A stretch of 64,000 bases of DNA from Halobacteriovorax marinus (GTDB lineage Bacteria; Bdellovibrionota; Bacteriovoracia; Bacteriovoracales; Bacteriovoracaceae). The DNA is taken from positions 1,116,001 to 1,180,000 of the forward strand of contig MAAO01000006.1 in the NCBI GenBank assembly GCA_002163155.1. Reading direction: 5' to 3'. Below are positions 27,701 through 34,888 of this stretch, one piece after another. The notes beneath the pieces were generated by a model, which was not told the DNA's origin, ran no database searches, and saw only the letters and a program-made list of their open reading frames with translations. The position numbers were made by a program, and so were the translations under genes. Within the stretch, counting starts at the first letter, position 1. Each line of letters begins with the position of its first letter.

Positions 27701-28368
27701 TTAGTAAGTTTTGTAACTACTTTATTCGCTGCTTTTAGGTTTGCAACCTTTGTCGCTTTAAATGTCTTTGCTGTTGTAAGAGCATCTTGGTTAGCTTTAA
27801 CAGTAACCTTAGTGGCAGCAATAGCTGTTTTAGTTCTTTTGATTTTCTTTTGACACTGAGCTGTTGGAGTAGCTGCACAAGAAGTTTCAAGACCTGCAAG
27901 CTTTTGTTCTTGTTTGACTAATTTCGCTTGAGATTGCTTTAGTACTGAATCTTTTTGAGAAACAGCTGCTTTTGCCATATCGACTTCAGTTTGAAGTCCC
28001 GGAAGAGTAGCTACTTTTGCAGTTTTTTCTTGCTGTAGTTTACCTTTCTTTGTAATTGAGTTTGTAAGCTCATCACTTAATTTTCTAATCTTCTTTTTGA
28101 TGGCCTTGTGCTCATCTCTAAGTTTCTTAGTCGCATTGTCTTGCGCCGTTACTTTAGCAGTAATGGAAGTGAATTCATTTTGCGCGATAGTTACACTTTG
28201 AACCTTTGTCTGAAGACCTGGATCCTCAGTAAGTCTAAAACTTAAATTACCAACGTAACTTCTGGCCCAATCTGGGTTTGCTAATACGGTTGGCGAAATT
28301 GAGAACAATAACGCCAGCGACAACGACGTTGCCAACCTTGTTTTTGATTTAAACTTCAATCTTTTCAT
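24754..28368 (-). CDS. Giant secreted protein with coiled coil, GX3 array, aromatic-X3 array and beta domains
   Basis: 1204 residues. Signal peptide ends SPTVLA (about residue 30). Residues 50-285 are a Lys/Ala/Thr-rich long coiled coil. Residues 299-425 have Gly every fourth residue in most positions (GALDGEGDG, DGDFDGEVDG). Residues 482-557 have Tyr/Phe at 15 of 19 successive every-fourth positions, and the period resumes at 572-604. A beta-sandwich of CARDB/DUF11 type follows (GRDGIFQPGETTVHDIVVKN), then a second beta-rich part and a helical, Lys-rich C terminus ending NNSRRR. RBS TAGGAG. No known protein of this design was recognised; it is probably a surface or periplasmic fibre. Co-translated with the degenerate subtilase. 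Confidence 0.85.
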   Translation of the reverse strand: MKRLKFKSKTRLATSLSLALLFSISPTVLANPDWARSYVGNLSFRLTEDPGLQTKVQSVTIAQNEFTSITAKVTAQDNATKKLRDEHKAIKKKIRKLSDELTNSITKKGKLQQEKTAKVATLPGLQTEVDMAKAAVSQKDSVLKQSQAKLVKQEQKLAGLETSCAATPTAQCQKKIKRTKTAIAATKVTVKANQDALTTAKTFKATKVANLKAANKVVTKLTKKIADLDTAITTKNAQVQVLKTQETQKAAQVNIATTTLKTLKKKQDRKQVKLTDAKKLVKKYRDRLISRVLAVNKTGAQEGALDGEGDGRILSNRLGSYHGSRDGDFDGEVDGIREGKQRSHAAGYRTGQVDGSTRAEREGQEDGQIDGTEQGNIDAATRIGKVDGRERAQNSNAATLGNSQGETAGHQRAEDTGRRDGTKTGEAQAIQQFESKSLKPITLDGQFAGSFARIIPAYPTQHRGRNFNPSASYNRKIVKQAFRDGYKRRYKRRQQATYEATISRVYNVIYDDNYNDSYDEFYNRPYPAHRQAGYDQGERAAYNRDYQGHYDNSYNDFRTQFSMSPNRNSNEFKVTYSRVENSTYESVFESIRSAHYRTAEVRTFEANIARQTELFRTSRHAAVSKIYNEKPVLKFISSSITDAGINGVAGRDGIFQPGETTVHDIVVKNFGKVAAKNVKVVMENGAKFVVPSIAAGSIVKVKGVAKSQVASAPAGRIDTKILTAYAPLSAEAKIQGRHYANPSQGKINVGDTKKNKIQFPFNLSRLNTAGTLIIGEANSLNVAMTNGSSRAYTGDIKISLEVNANTNIITKNFNPVTKIASKKTISLTDATLLINDESDIYTPLTFRARVSKKGVTLGYLNSPLTSMAKAPFIAKNGKPIVVVNSDASARDLVDLLATMGGLKGASVLDTSLPTRNRAPLANGVKGKTLLVLEKAAIKSIDGMLNKSENTVMILIDELQNGYTGLKSIKTFRDAEAFNYDVAGVSKNTKVIFANPMRVGGLKSAVPALIADINSYKKYLSLANLMKLSNDQILGKIESEVTKTNFFSADTAKRQLIQMANIRAIDEVMRINKHYKLSGEGLSRDKDIADLVKDDKSLLHNRLGKLVDGKTRDKNVSLFLFAYDFYYTMRNALKHYDPIEDRIKFAVQNRMFGTLFSSGALKKVKKSYKALKKYDKKLYKKVTGLKGLHAPFEMADEGDNNSRRR
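26557..26925 (-). repeat. Coding repeat: aromatic-X3 tetrads (residues 482-604)
   Basis: Tyr or Phe recurs every four residues: 482, 486, 490, 498, 506, 510, 514, 518, 522, 526, 534, 542, 546, 550 and 554. A second stretch in its own register has F572, Y576, Y584, F588, Y596 and F604. The intervening residues are charged or Asn/Asp-rich. If helical, this gives a slowly winding aromatic stripe, the mirror of the Gly stripe just before it. Confidence 0.8.
27094..27474 (-). repeat. Coding repeat: GX3 tetrads (residues 299-425)
   Basis: In the 1204-residue protein, Gly falls on 17 of the 20 every-fourth positions from 299 to 375. The register slips by one before G384 and again before G401, giving further Gly at 384, 388, 401, 405, 409, 417, 421 and 425. 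The residue before Gly is often Asp (DG). GX3 repeats of this kind form Gly-striped helices in FliH and in Yae1/Lto1 proteins; here they sit in an exported protein. Confidence 0.8.
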
Positions 28369-28547
28369 TTCACAGTACTCCTACTATCGCTAGTGTCAAA
28401 ATGACTTAACTTAGTTAATTCAGTTCCAACAGGACACCAGTCTAGGTTCGTTTAGACCCTAAAAAAGTAATCCATTTCTTTTTATTAGGTATTTATTTAA
28501 TAGATAGCAAGGACTATGCCATAATAGGGTGGTAAATAAAACATATG

Positions 28548-28575
28548 TTGACGCATCGTGTAATTAAGATATGGT
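28548..28575 (+). promoter_or_regulatory. Candidate promoter of the methyltransferase-mscS pair
   Basis: TTGACG at 28548-28553 and TATGGT at 28570-28575 with a 16-base spacer, 21 bases before the ATG at 28597. The -35 is good, the -10 moderate. Confidence 0.4.
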
Positions 28576-28596
28576 TTTACCTGTTAGAATAAGAGA

Positions 28597-29262
28597 ATGA
28601 ATTTATATGAAAAAGCATTCTCAAAAGAAATATCAGATACTTACAGGTATATACCCAATTCTTCACTACTCAGTTTCGCAAAATTCACTCTTGATAAATT
28701 TACAAATGCTTCGCACAAGGACGTCTTGGAGATTGGTTGTGGTGCAGGACATATCTTTGATCACATAGAAACGAGACTTGCGAGTGCCGGATTAGATCTA
28801 AGTTCAAGCGCAATTGATTTTGCTTCTGCTAATTCTTCAGCTGAGTTTATTTGTGGCGACTTTTTAAAATTAGAAAATCACAGAAAGTGGGACTTTATTT
28901 TTGATTCACACCTTATTCATTGCTTGATTGGTCAAAAGTGCTTTGAACAATATCTTAGCACTGCCCAAGATCTCCTGCGTAGTGGGGGAATACTTTCAAT
29001 TGAGTTAATGACTAGGGCCAAGCGGCCAGCTTTTGACGAGGGTTATTCTTTTAACGAGTTCGATAATTGTCTCTATAGGGGAGAGACTCCCATAAGATCT
29101 ATTTTCGATGCGCGGAATATAGAAGAAATGATTTTAAATTCTGGCCTAAAAATAGTTTACTTACGAGTCGATGAAACATTAAAATTTATACCAAACCCCA
29201 ATCGAAGTGATAGTTATCCATCCGATCCCGATCGAATGAGAATTGTCTGTCTAAAGGAATAA
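28597..29262 (+). CDS. Class I SAM-dependent methyltransferase
   Basis: 221 residues. Motif I VLEIGCGAGHIFDHI binds SAM, SAGLDLSSSAIDFA is motif II with the acidic ribose-binding residue, and ICGDFL is motif III. HLIHCL and GGILSIELMTR fit a class I Rossmann methyltransferase acting on a small molecule; the substrate is not deducible. RBS AGAATAAGAGA. The stop is one base before mscS, so the two are co-transcribed. Confidence 0.88.
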   Translation: MNLYEKAFSKEISDTYRYIPNSSLLSFAKFTLDKFTNASHKDVLEIGCGAGHIFDHIETRLASAGLDLSSSAIDFASANSSAEFICGDFLKLENHRKWDFIFDSHLIHCLIGQKCFEQYLSTAQDLLRSGGILSIELMTRAKRPAFDEGYSFNEFDNCLYRGETPIRSIFDARNIEEMILNSGLKIVYLRVDETLKFIPNPNRSDSYPSDPDRMRIVCLKE

Positions 29263-29263
29263 C

Positions 29264-30118
29264 ATGAATTGGTTAGCCACAACCTTTAAATACCTCTCAA
29301 CACCACTTTTTGAAATAAGTGGAAATCAGATCTCTCTCATCTCTATTTTACTAGCGGGAGCAGTCTTTTTCTTAACTACGACTCTAGCTAAAATGTCTGA
29401 GCGTTTCGTCAATCGAGTTCTCGCTGATAAAGATATTGATGTGGGTGTTCAGGGCTCTATTGTACGTATCACTCGCTATATTGTTCTCTTTATAGGGATC
29501 TTGATAACTCTTGATACCGTAGGGATTTCTCTATCTTCACTTGCTGCTCTTGGTGCCGTTCTCATGGTTGGAGTGGGGTTTGGATTACAAAATATTACTC
29601 AGAATTTTATTTCAGGAATTATTATTCTCTTTGAAAGACCAGTTAAAATAGGGGATCTCGTTACCGTAAAAGGGATCTCTGGCAAGATTATTGAAATTGG
29701 AGCTAGATCAACTTTGATTCATACGCGAGATGATGTGGCGATCATTGTTCCCAACAGCCAATTTATTTCTGAGCAAGTGGTGAACCAAAGTTTCACTGGT
29801 GAGAGAATGCGAGTGACTGTAGATGTGGGAGTTGCATATGGCAGTGATACACAAAAAGTTAAGGATCTCTTGCTCGAAATTGCAAATGGAATGAATGGTG
29901 TTCTCACAAATCCTACTCCAAAAGTTTTCTTTGATAACTTTGGAGACTCTTCTCTCGATTTCACTGTTGCCCTGTGGATAGATGATATTTGGGATTACAG
30001 AGAAGTTCTCTCTAACGTTAGATTTTCCATCGATCAGTCGTTTCGCGACAATAAAATCACCATTCCTTTTCCTCAAAGAGACTTACATATCTTAAGAGAC
30101 CTACACGAAAGTAATTAA
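29264..30118 (+). CDS. mscS: MscS-family small-conductance mechanosensitive channel
   Basis: 284 residues, the size of E. coli MscS. Three membrane helices: residues about 22-42, 70-88 and a Gly/Ala-rich pore helix LAALGAVLMVGVGFGLQNITQNFISG. The conserved FERPVKIGD begins the beta domain, and VIVPNSQFISEQVVNQS follows. It releases solutes during hypo-osmotic shock, useful to a marine bacterium or to a predator growing inside prey. RBS AAGGA overlaps the upstream stop. Confidence 0.95.
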   Translation: MNWLATTFKYLSTPLFEISGNQISLISILLAGAVFFLTTTLAKMSERFVNRVLADKDIDVGVQGSIVRITRYIVLFIGILITLDTVGISLSSLAALGAVLMVGVGFGLQNITQNFISGIIILFERPVKIGDLVTVKGISGKIIEIGARSTLIHTRDDVAIIVPNSQFISEQVVNQSFTGERMRVTVDVGVAYGSDTQKVKDLLLEIANGMNGVLTNPTPKVFFDNFGDSSLDFTVALWIDDIWDYREVLSNVRFSIDQSFRDNKITIPFPQRDLHILRDLHESN

Positions 30119-30131
30119 ATTTTAATCAGCT

Positions 30132-30187
30132 GCATGACCCCTCTAATAAAGGGGGTTGATGCGGCGAGTTTTTTGGTTTTTTTACAA
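30132..30187 (+). terminator. Terminator after mscS
   Basis: GCAT-x-ACCCC (30132-30141) pairs with GGGGT-xx-ATGC (30152-30162) with a small internal bulge, followed by two T runs (TTTTTT and TTTTTTT). Confidence 0.6.
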
Positions 30188-30280
30188 AAAACTGGCCTTT
30201 GACAATGGTTTTTATGGGGTAGTTTTGCTACTCTCACTACAAATATTTTAAACAATTTTGTAATGAAATAGGCCTTGTTT

Positions 30281-31696
30281 ATGCTCTTAAAAAAGAAAGA
30301 TAAAATCACCAAAAATTATGATGTCATTGTCATAGGTTCAGGACTTGCTGGAATGACTGCCGCCAATAAATTGGCTAGAAATGGTAGAAGTGTCCTTCTT
30401 CTTGAATCTCATAATAAATTAGGTGGATTTGCCACTTGGTTTAAAAGACAAAAGGGAGATCATGTCTTTGATGTCTCTCTACATGGTTTTCCTGTGGGAA
30501 TGATTAAAACTTGTAAGAAATACTGGTCAAGAGAAATTGCACAGAAAATTGTTCAAGTTAAAAGTGTTCGTTTTATAAATCCACAATTTGAAATTGAAAC
30601 TGATTTCACAAAAGAGCACTATATTGAAGTTCTTACCACGAAGTTTAATTTAGAATTAGAGCAAGTCTTAGCTTTCTTTAAAGAGTTAGCTGAAATGAAT
30701 TTCTACGATGATAGTGGAATGACTAACGGTGAACTCTTTGAAAAATTTTTTCCAAAGAGAAATGATGTCCATCGTTTTCTCATGGAACCAATCGTTTATG
30801 CCAACGGTTCAACTTTAGAAGATCCTGCTATCACATATGGAATAGTTTTTTCAAATTTCATGAGTAAAGGTGTCTACATTTTTCAGGGTGGAACTGATCT
30901 CATGATTTCCATGATGAAAGATGAGCTCATAAAAAATGGAGTTGATATAAAACTTCATTCAAAAGTCTCCGACATCGTCATCACTGATAAGAAAGTTCAA
31001 GGTATTAAAATAGAAGAGGACTTTGTGGAAGCCAAGAGTGTCCTTTCCAATTCAAATTTAATGAGCACTGTTTTTAAATTGGCCGGTGCTGAGAATTTTG
31101 AAAAATCTTATATTGAGAAAGCAAAAGAAGTGAGACTTAACACTTCTAGCTGTCAGGTCTTTATGGGGATTAAAGAAGGAGAGTCGATACCAGATATCGG
31201 TGAGCTCGTTTTCTATTCAGATGATGAAGGTTTTAATACTGATCTGATACTCTCGCCAAAAGTAGGTAGTCAAACATTTTCAGTCTACTATCCTGAAATC
31301 AGACCTGAGAGGGGAGATCGCTACGCTGTAGTTTCTTCTAGTAATGCTCGTTACGAAGATTGGACTAATTTAAGTGTAGAAGAATATAATGCACGCAAAG
31401 AATTTGTTACTGAAAGAGCTCTCTCTACTCTTGAAAAAATTATCCCTGGCGTAAGAGAGAAGATAGATTATATTGATTGCTCGACTCCTCTCACTGTAGA
31501 GAAGTACACTAATCATAATAAGGGAGCTAGCTTTGGAACAAAGTTCGAGGGGCTTCCTATAAGTATGGAAATGCATAAACAAGTTGCAGGTTTATTTCAT
31601 TCTGGTTCTGTGGGGATCATTATGTCTGGTTGGCTTGGAGCTGCTAATTATGGTGTTATCCAATCCCACGCTGTTGAAAATTACTTATCTAACTAA
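30281..31696 (+). CDS. CrtI/phytoene-desaturase-like FAD oxidoreductase (arm 1)
   Basis: 471 residues. N-terminal FAD-binding Rossmann motif DVIVIGSGLAGMTAANKLA with the GG doublet LGGFATWF, then FQGGTDLMISMM and a C-terminal FAD motif region LFHSGSVGIIMSGWLG, as in the phytoene desaturase/retinol saturase family. Family members add or remove C=C bonds in long lipids. It is homologous to the enzyme at 44602-45978. It begins at ATG 30281 or the in-frame TTG 30275; neither has a strong RBS. It is the first gene of the operon with fabG, fabZ and fabI, which suggests an acyl-ACP or fatty-acyl substrate rather than a carotenoid; no phytoene synthase is present. Confidence 0.85.
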   Translation: MLLKKKDKITKNYDVIVIGSGLAGMTAANKLARNGRSVLLLESHNKLGGFATWFKRQKGDHVFDVSLHGFPVGMIKTCKKYWSREIAQKIVQVKSVRFINPQFEIETDFTKEHYIEVLTTKFNLELEQVLAFFKELAEMNFYDDSGMTNGELFEKFFPKRNDVHRFLMEPIVYANGSTLEDPAITYGIVFSNFMSKGVYIFQGGTDLMISMMKDELIKNGVDIKLHSKVSDIVITDKKVQGIKIEEDFVEAKSVLSNSNLMSTVFKLAGAENFEKSYIEKAKEVRLNTSSCQVFMGIKEGESIPDIGELVFYSDDEGFNTDLILSPKVGSQTFSVYYPEIRPERGDRYAVVSSSNARYEDWTNLSVEEYNARKEFVTERALSTLEKIIPGVREKIDYIDCSTPLTVEKYTNHNKGASFGTKFEGLPISMEMHKQVAGLFHSGSVGIIMSGWLGAANYGVIQSHAVENYLSN

Positions 31697-31705
31697 GGTG
31701 AAAAT

Positions 31706-32452
31706 ATGATTAAGTTTGATTTTAAAGATAGAATTGTTGTTGTTACAGGTGGAACTAGAGGCATAGGTAGAGGAGTGACAGAAAACTTCTTGAAAAATGG
31801 GGCCAGAGTTGTGGCCACATACGCTTCCAATGATGAAGCGGCCCAAAGTTTTAAGGTAAGTCTAGGGGAGCTGGGTGAGAACTTAGATCTTAGAAAATTT
31901 GACGTCTCTGTTGAAGAAGAGGTTATTGCCTTTTACAACTACCTTGAAGAGACTTATGACAAATTAGATATCCTTGTGAATAATTCAGGAATTAGAAAAG
32001 ACAATGTCTTGGCCTTAATGCCTACTGATGATTGGTCTAGAGTGATGGATATTAATCTCAAGGGAACTTTCTTAATGTCAAAGTTAGCGGTTCCTCAAAT
32101 GATGAAGAATCGTTACGGTCGTATTGTAAATATGAGCTCTGTTGGTGGAGCGCTTGGTCTTGCAGGTCAGGCGAATTATGCTGCTTCTAAAGCTGGTCAA
32201 GTAGCTCTTTCAAAATCACTTTCTAAAGAAGTAGGGAAGAAGGGAATTACTATTAATAATATCTGTCCAGGTTTCATTGAAACTGAACTGATTGCTGATC
32301 TACCTGCTGAGCAAGTTAAAGAATATAAGAAACAAGTTCCACTAAAGAGATTTGGAAGAATTGATGAAGTGGCCCACGCAGTTCTCTTCTTAAGTAGTGA
32401 AGAGAGTGGATATATTACAGGAACTACTCTTGAAGTTTCTGGTGGTCTTTAA
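31706..32452 (+). CDS. fabG: 3-oxoacyl-ACP reductase (FabG-like SDR)
   Basis: 248 residues, typical FabG length. NADP-binding VVTGGTRGIGRGV, LVNNSGIRKDN, catalytic Ser in VNMSSVGG, Y158 and K162 in NYAASKAG, and ICPGFIETEL. It reduces 3-ketoacyl-ACP to 3-hydroxyacyl-ACP. It sits between the CrtI-like gene and fabZ; its stop overlaps the fabZ start (TAATG). Confidence 0.93.
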   Translation: MIKFDFKDRIVVVTGGTRGIGRGVTENFLKNGARVVATYASNDEAAQSFKVSLGELGENLDLRKFDVSVEEEVIAFYNYLEETYDKLDILVNNSGIRKDNVLALMPTDDWSRVMDINLKGTFLMSKLAVPQMMKNRYGRIVNMSSVGGALGLAGQANYAASKAGQVALSKSLSKEVGKKGITINNICPGFIETELIADLPAEQVKEYKKQVPLKRFGRIDEVAHAVLFLSSEESGYITGTTLEVSGGL

Positions 32453-32886
32453 TGAGTAAGTTCTCTAGTGAAGTCTTAGAGTCGATTCCACAAAAACCAC
32501 CATTTCTCTTTGTAGACAAAGTTGTTGAGAGAATGCCTAATAAGATTTTAACTAGCTTGCAGCTCACTGGTGAGGAAGATTTCTTTAAAGGCCATTTTCC
32601 AGGTAATCCCATTATGCCGGGAGTACTTCTACAAGAGGCCTGTTTTCAATCAGGAGCTCTCCTTATGGCCAAGTTACCTGGTAGTGGGAATGGACTTGGG
32701 GTCGTTTCTAAAGTCTCTAACGCGAAATTTAAAAACTTTGTAAAACCTCTGGATCTTTTAGAGATGGAAGTGGAATTAGTGGAGCAGATTTCTAATGCCT
32801 ACTATATGAAAGCAAAGTCCAGGGTAAATGGAAAAGTTGTCATGGCCATTGAATTTACTTGTGCCCTAATTGAAGAAGAAAAATAG
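32452..32886 (+). CDS. fabZ: 3-hydroxyacyl-ACP dehydratase (FabZ-like)
   Basis: 144 residues, hotdog fold. GHFPGNPIMPGVLLQEA contains catalytic H48 and E62. It dehydrates 3-hydroxyacyl-ACP to trans-2-enoyl-ACP. Translationally coupled to fabG. A lone FabZ separated from the usual lpxD-fabZ-lpxA locus implies a dedicated rather than housekeeping role. Confidence 0.93.
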   Translation: MSKFSSEVLESIPQKPPFLFVDKVVERMPNKILTSLQLTGEEDFFKGHFPGNPIMPGVLLQEACFQSGALLMAKLPGSGNGLGVVSKVSNAKFKNFVKPLDLLEMEVELVEQISNAYYMKAKSRVNGKVVMAIEFTCALIEEEK

Positions 32887-32900
32887 TTTAAGGAAATATT

Positions 32901-33698
32901 ATGAAAACTTTTGGATTAGAAGATAAATTGTTCTTGATCACCGGTGTTGCCAATAGAAAGAGTGTCGCTTATTTTAGCGCAAAGAATTTAGAGGAAGCTG
33001 GAGCTAAATTGATTTTCACTGTTCAATCTGCTGATCACCTTTTAAAGGTTGAAAAACTCTTTCCTGAGTCAAAGATTTATATTCTTGATGTTGAAGATGA
33101 AAACGCTGTGATCTCATTTGGTGAAACAATAAAGAGAGACGGGCACAAATTAGATGGTTTTCTTCACTCCATAGCTTTTGCCAATTACTCAGAAGGAATT
33201 AAACCTTTTCATGAAACTAAGCTAAAAGATTACTTACAGGCGACAAATATTTCTTCGTTCTCTCTCGCCACTATAACCAATGCTCTAAAAGATTCTCTTA
33301 ATACTGATGCTTCCATTGTGACAGTATCCATTTCCGATACGAGAGCTACCAGCTATGGTTACATGGGTCCTATTAAGGCGACCCTCAATGCCACGGTGGA
33401 TTTCTTAGCAAAGTCATTGAGTTCATTTTCAAAGGTTCGTTGTAATGCAGTTTGCTCGGGACCCTTAAAGACTTCCGCCTCTGCAGGAATTCCTGGTTAC
33501 ATAAATAATTACCTCTTTGCGGAACAATTAACACTTAGAAAAGAGGCCTTGAAAACTATTGAGGTTGCCAATACTATTTGTTTTCTTTTGAGTCCCTTAT
33601 CTAGTGGGATCAACGCTTCTAAAATTATTGTAGATGCGGGGATGAGTTGCAATCACTTTGATAGTGATGTGGTGGATGCTGTCGCTAATAATATGTAA
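32901..33698 (+). CDS. fabI: Enoyl-ACP reductase (FabI-like SDR)
   Basis: 265 residues. FLITGVANRKSVAYFSAKNL is the FabI-type cofactor motif (G-x5-S-I/V-A). LDGFLHSIAFA follows, and TSYGYMGPIKA aligns with the Y-x6-K active site (NYNVMGLAKA in E. coli). CSGPLKTSASAGI matches the PIRTLAASGI segment. It reduces trans-2-enoyl-ACP, closing the elongation cycle. It is divergent from housekeeping FabI in several positions, consistent with a specialised copy. Confidence 0.88.
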   Translation: MKTFGLEDKLFLITGVANRKSVAYFSAKNLEEAGAKLIFTVQSADHLLKVEKLFPESKIYILDVEDENAVISFGETIKRDGHKLDGFLHSIAFANYSEGIKPFHETKLKDYLQATNISSFSLATITNALKDSLNTDASIVTVSISDTRATSYGYMGPIKATLNATVDFLAKSLSSFSKVRCNAVCSGPLKTSASAGIPGYINNYLFAEQLTLRKEALKTIEVANTICFLLSPLSSGINASKIIVDAGMSCNHFDSDVVDAVANNM

Positions 33699-33781
33699 CT
33701 ATGAAGATTAATTCATACTACTTCTTAAAATTAGGACCATTTTCTTTTAAAATCTTAGTGTTGCCGGGGGGCATCTTTATA

Positions 33782-33827
33782 AAATAAGCTCCGGTCCCCT
33801 TAGAATTGAGAGGACTCGGGCTTATTT
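33782..33827. terminator. Bidirectional terminator between convergent genes
   Basis: AAATAAGCTCCGGTCC (33782-33797) pairs imperfectly, with two wobbles and one mismatch, with GGACTCGGGCTTATTT (33812-33827). It lies between fabI and the opposing peroxiredoxin gene, with an A/T-rich flank on each side. Confidence 0.7.
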
Positions 33828-33839
33828 GTTTGATATTAA

Positions 33840-34571
33840 TTATGCTAGAAATTTTTCCAGTTCAACGCTTCCACCAATCAATTTTCCATCGATAAAAACT
33901 TGTGGCACTTTAGTCGCTCCACTGAGAGCAAGAAGAGAAACACTTGTTGCTGCTGTTCCCAGTTCAATTTCTTCAAAGAAGTAACCCTTTTCAGTGAGTA
34001 GCTCTTTCGCCTTCTTACAATATTGACAACCTGGCTTTGTGATAATGGTTGTGGCCTTAGGAACACTTTCTTTTGGGTTTATGTAACTAAGCATTGTGTC
34101 TGCATCACTTACTTCAAATGGGTCACCTGGCTTGTCTGGCTCAATGAACATTTTTTCAATAACTCCATTATTAACAAGCATAGAGTATCGCCAAGATCTA
34201 TGACCAAATCCAATATCACTCTTGTCTACAAGTAGTCCCATACCTTTGGTAAATTCACCGTTACCATCAGGAATGAGTTTAATATTCTCTGCTTCTTGAT
34301 CTTCTCCCCAAGACTTCATGACAAAGGCATCATTTACAGAGAGACAAATAATGTCATCTACGCCATTTTTTGCAAAAGTTTTTGCCAGTTGATTATACCT
34401 TGGTAGATGAGTTGAGGAGCATGTGGGAGTGAACGCACCAGGAAGAGAAAATACGATAACTTTCTTATTCTTAAACAACGTACTCGACTCAAGAGGAGTA
34501 ATACCCTCTTTAGTTAGAACTCTAAAAGTTACACTTGGGACTTGTTCGCCTTCAATATTCTTAAAACTCAT
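33840..34571 (-). CDS. Peroxiredoxin-glutaredoxin fusion (hybrid Prx5)
   Basis: 243 residues. The N-terminal Prx5-type domain has the peroxidatic Cys in PGAFTPTCSSTHLP. The C-terminal glutaredoxin domain (from about residue 170) has the active site KPGCQYCKKAK and ATKVPQVFIDG. Such hybrids, known from Haemophilus PGdx, reduce peroxides directly with glutathione. It is monocistronic, with GGAGG just upstream of the ATG, and lies between the two lipid arms, where it could protect unsaturated lipids from peroxidation; that link is speculative. Confidence 0.95.
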   Translation of the reverse strand: MSFKNIEGEQVPSVTFRVLTKEGITPLESSTLFKNKKVIVFSLPGAFTPTCSSTHLPRYNQLAKTFAKNGVDDIICLSVNDAFVMKSWGEDQEAENIKLIPDGNGEFTKGMGLLVDKSDIGFGHRSWRYSMLVNNGVIEKMFIEPDKPGDPFEVSDADTMLSYINPKESVPKATTIITKPGCQYCKKAKELLTEKGYFFEEIELGTAATSVSLLALSGATKVPQVFIDGKLIGGSVELEKFLA

Positions 34572-34888
34572 TTATTGCCTCCTATGGTTTGCAATCTTAA
34601 TCTGTAACTAGACTACCTCTCTTGGCGGTATAGATAAAATCAATTTCATCTAAGACGCTATAGGATTTATCTATTACGTAAGCTACTGATTTTACCTTGT
34701 CTATCTCTGGTGATAATCGAGTAAACCTCTATAAACTTTGAAATATTGAATTTAAGCGTTTGATCTATTAAGTCGGCAATTGAGTTGACCGAAAAGTATA
34801 TGTTAGAATTCAATTTACCGCTGAAACTATCCTGCACGTTTGATCACTAATAGTCAGTCTTAATGAATTCTAGGTCTAGGATAATGAG
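34572..34888. other. Divergent intergenic region with an inverted repeat
   Basis: A 317-base gap between two divergent genes. ATAGATAAAATC (34630-34641) and GATTTATCTAT (34664-34674) are inverted copies apart from one extra A, centred about 80 bases before the peroxiredoxin start. They may be an operator for a redox-responsive regulator or a weak hairpin. No gene seen. Confidence 0.35.

Noticed and set aside
30281-31696. Carotenoid pathway interpretation of the CrtI-like enzymes
   Set aside because: No phytoene synthase, GGPP synthase or lycopene cyclase is present; both copies sit among fatty-acid and ole genes instead.
33702-33788. 28-codon frame between fabI and the peroxiredoxin gene (begins MKINSYYF)
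   Set aside because: No ribosome site, and it runs into the bidirectional terminator arm; most likely chance.
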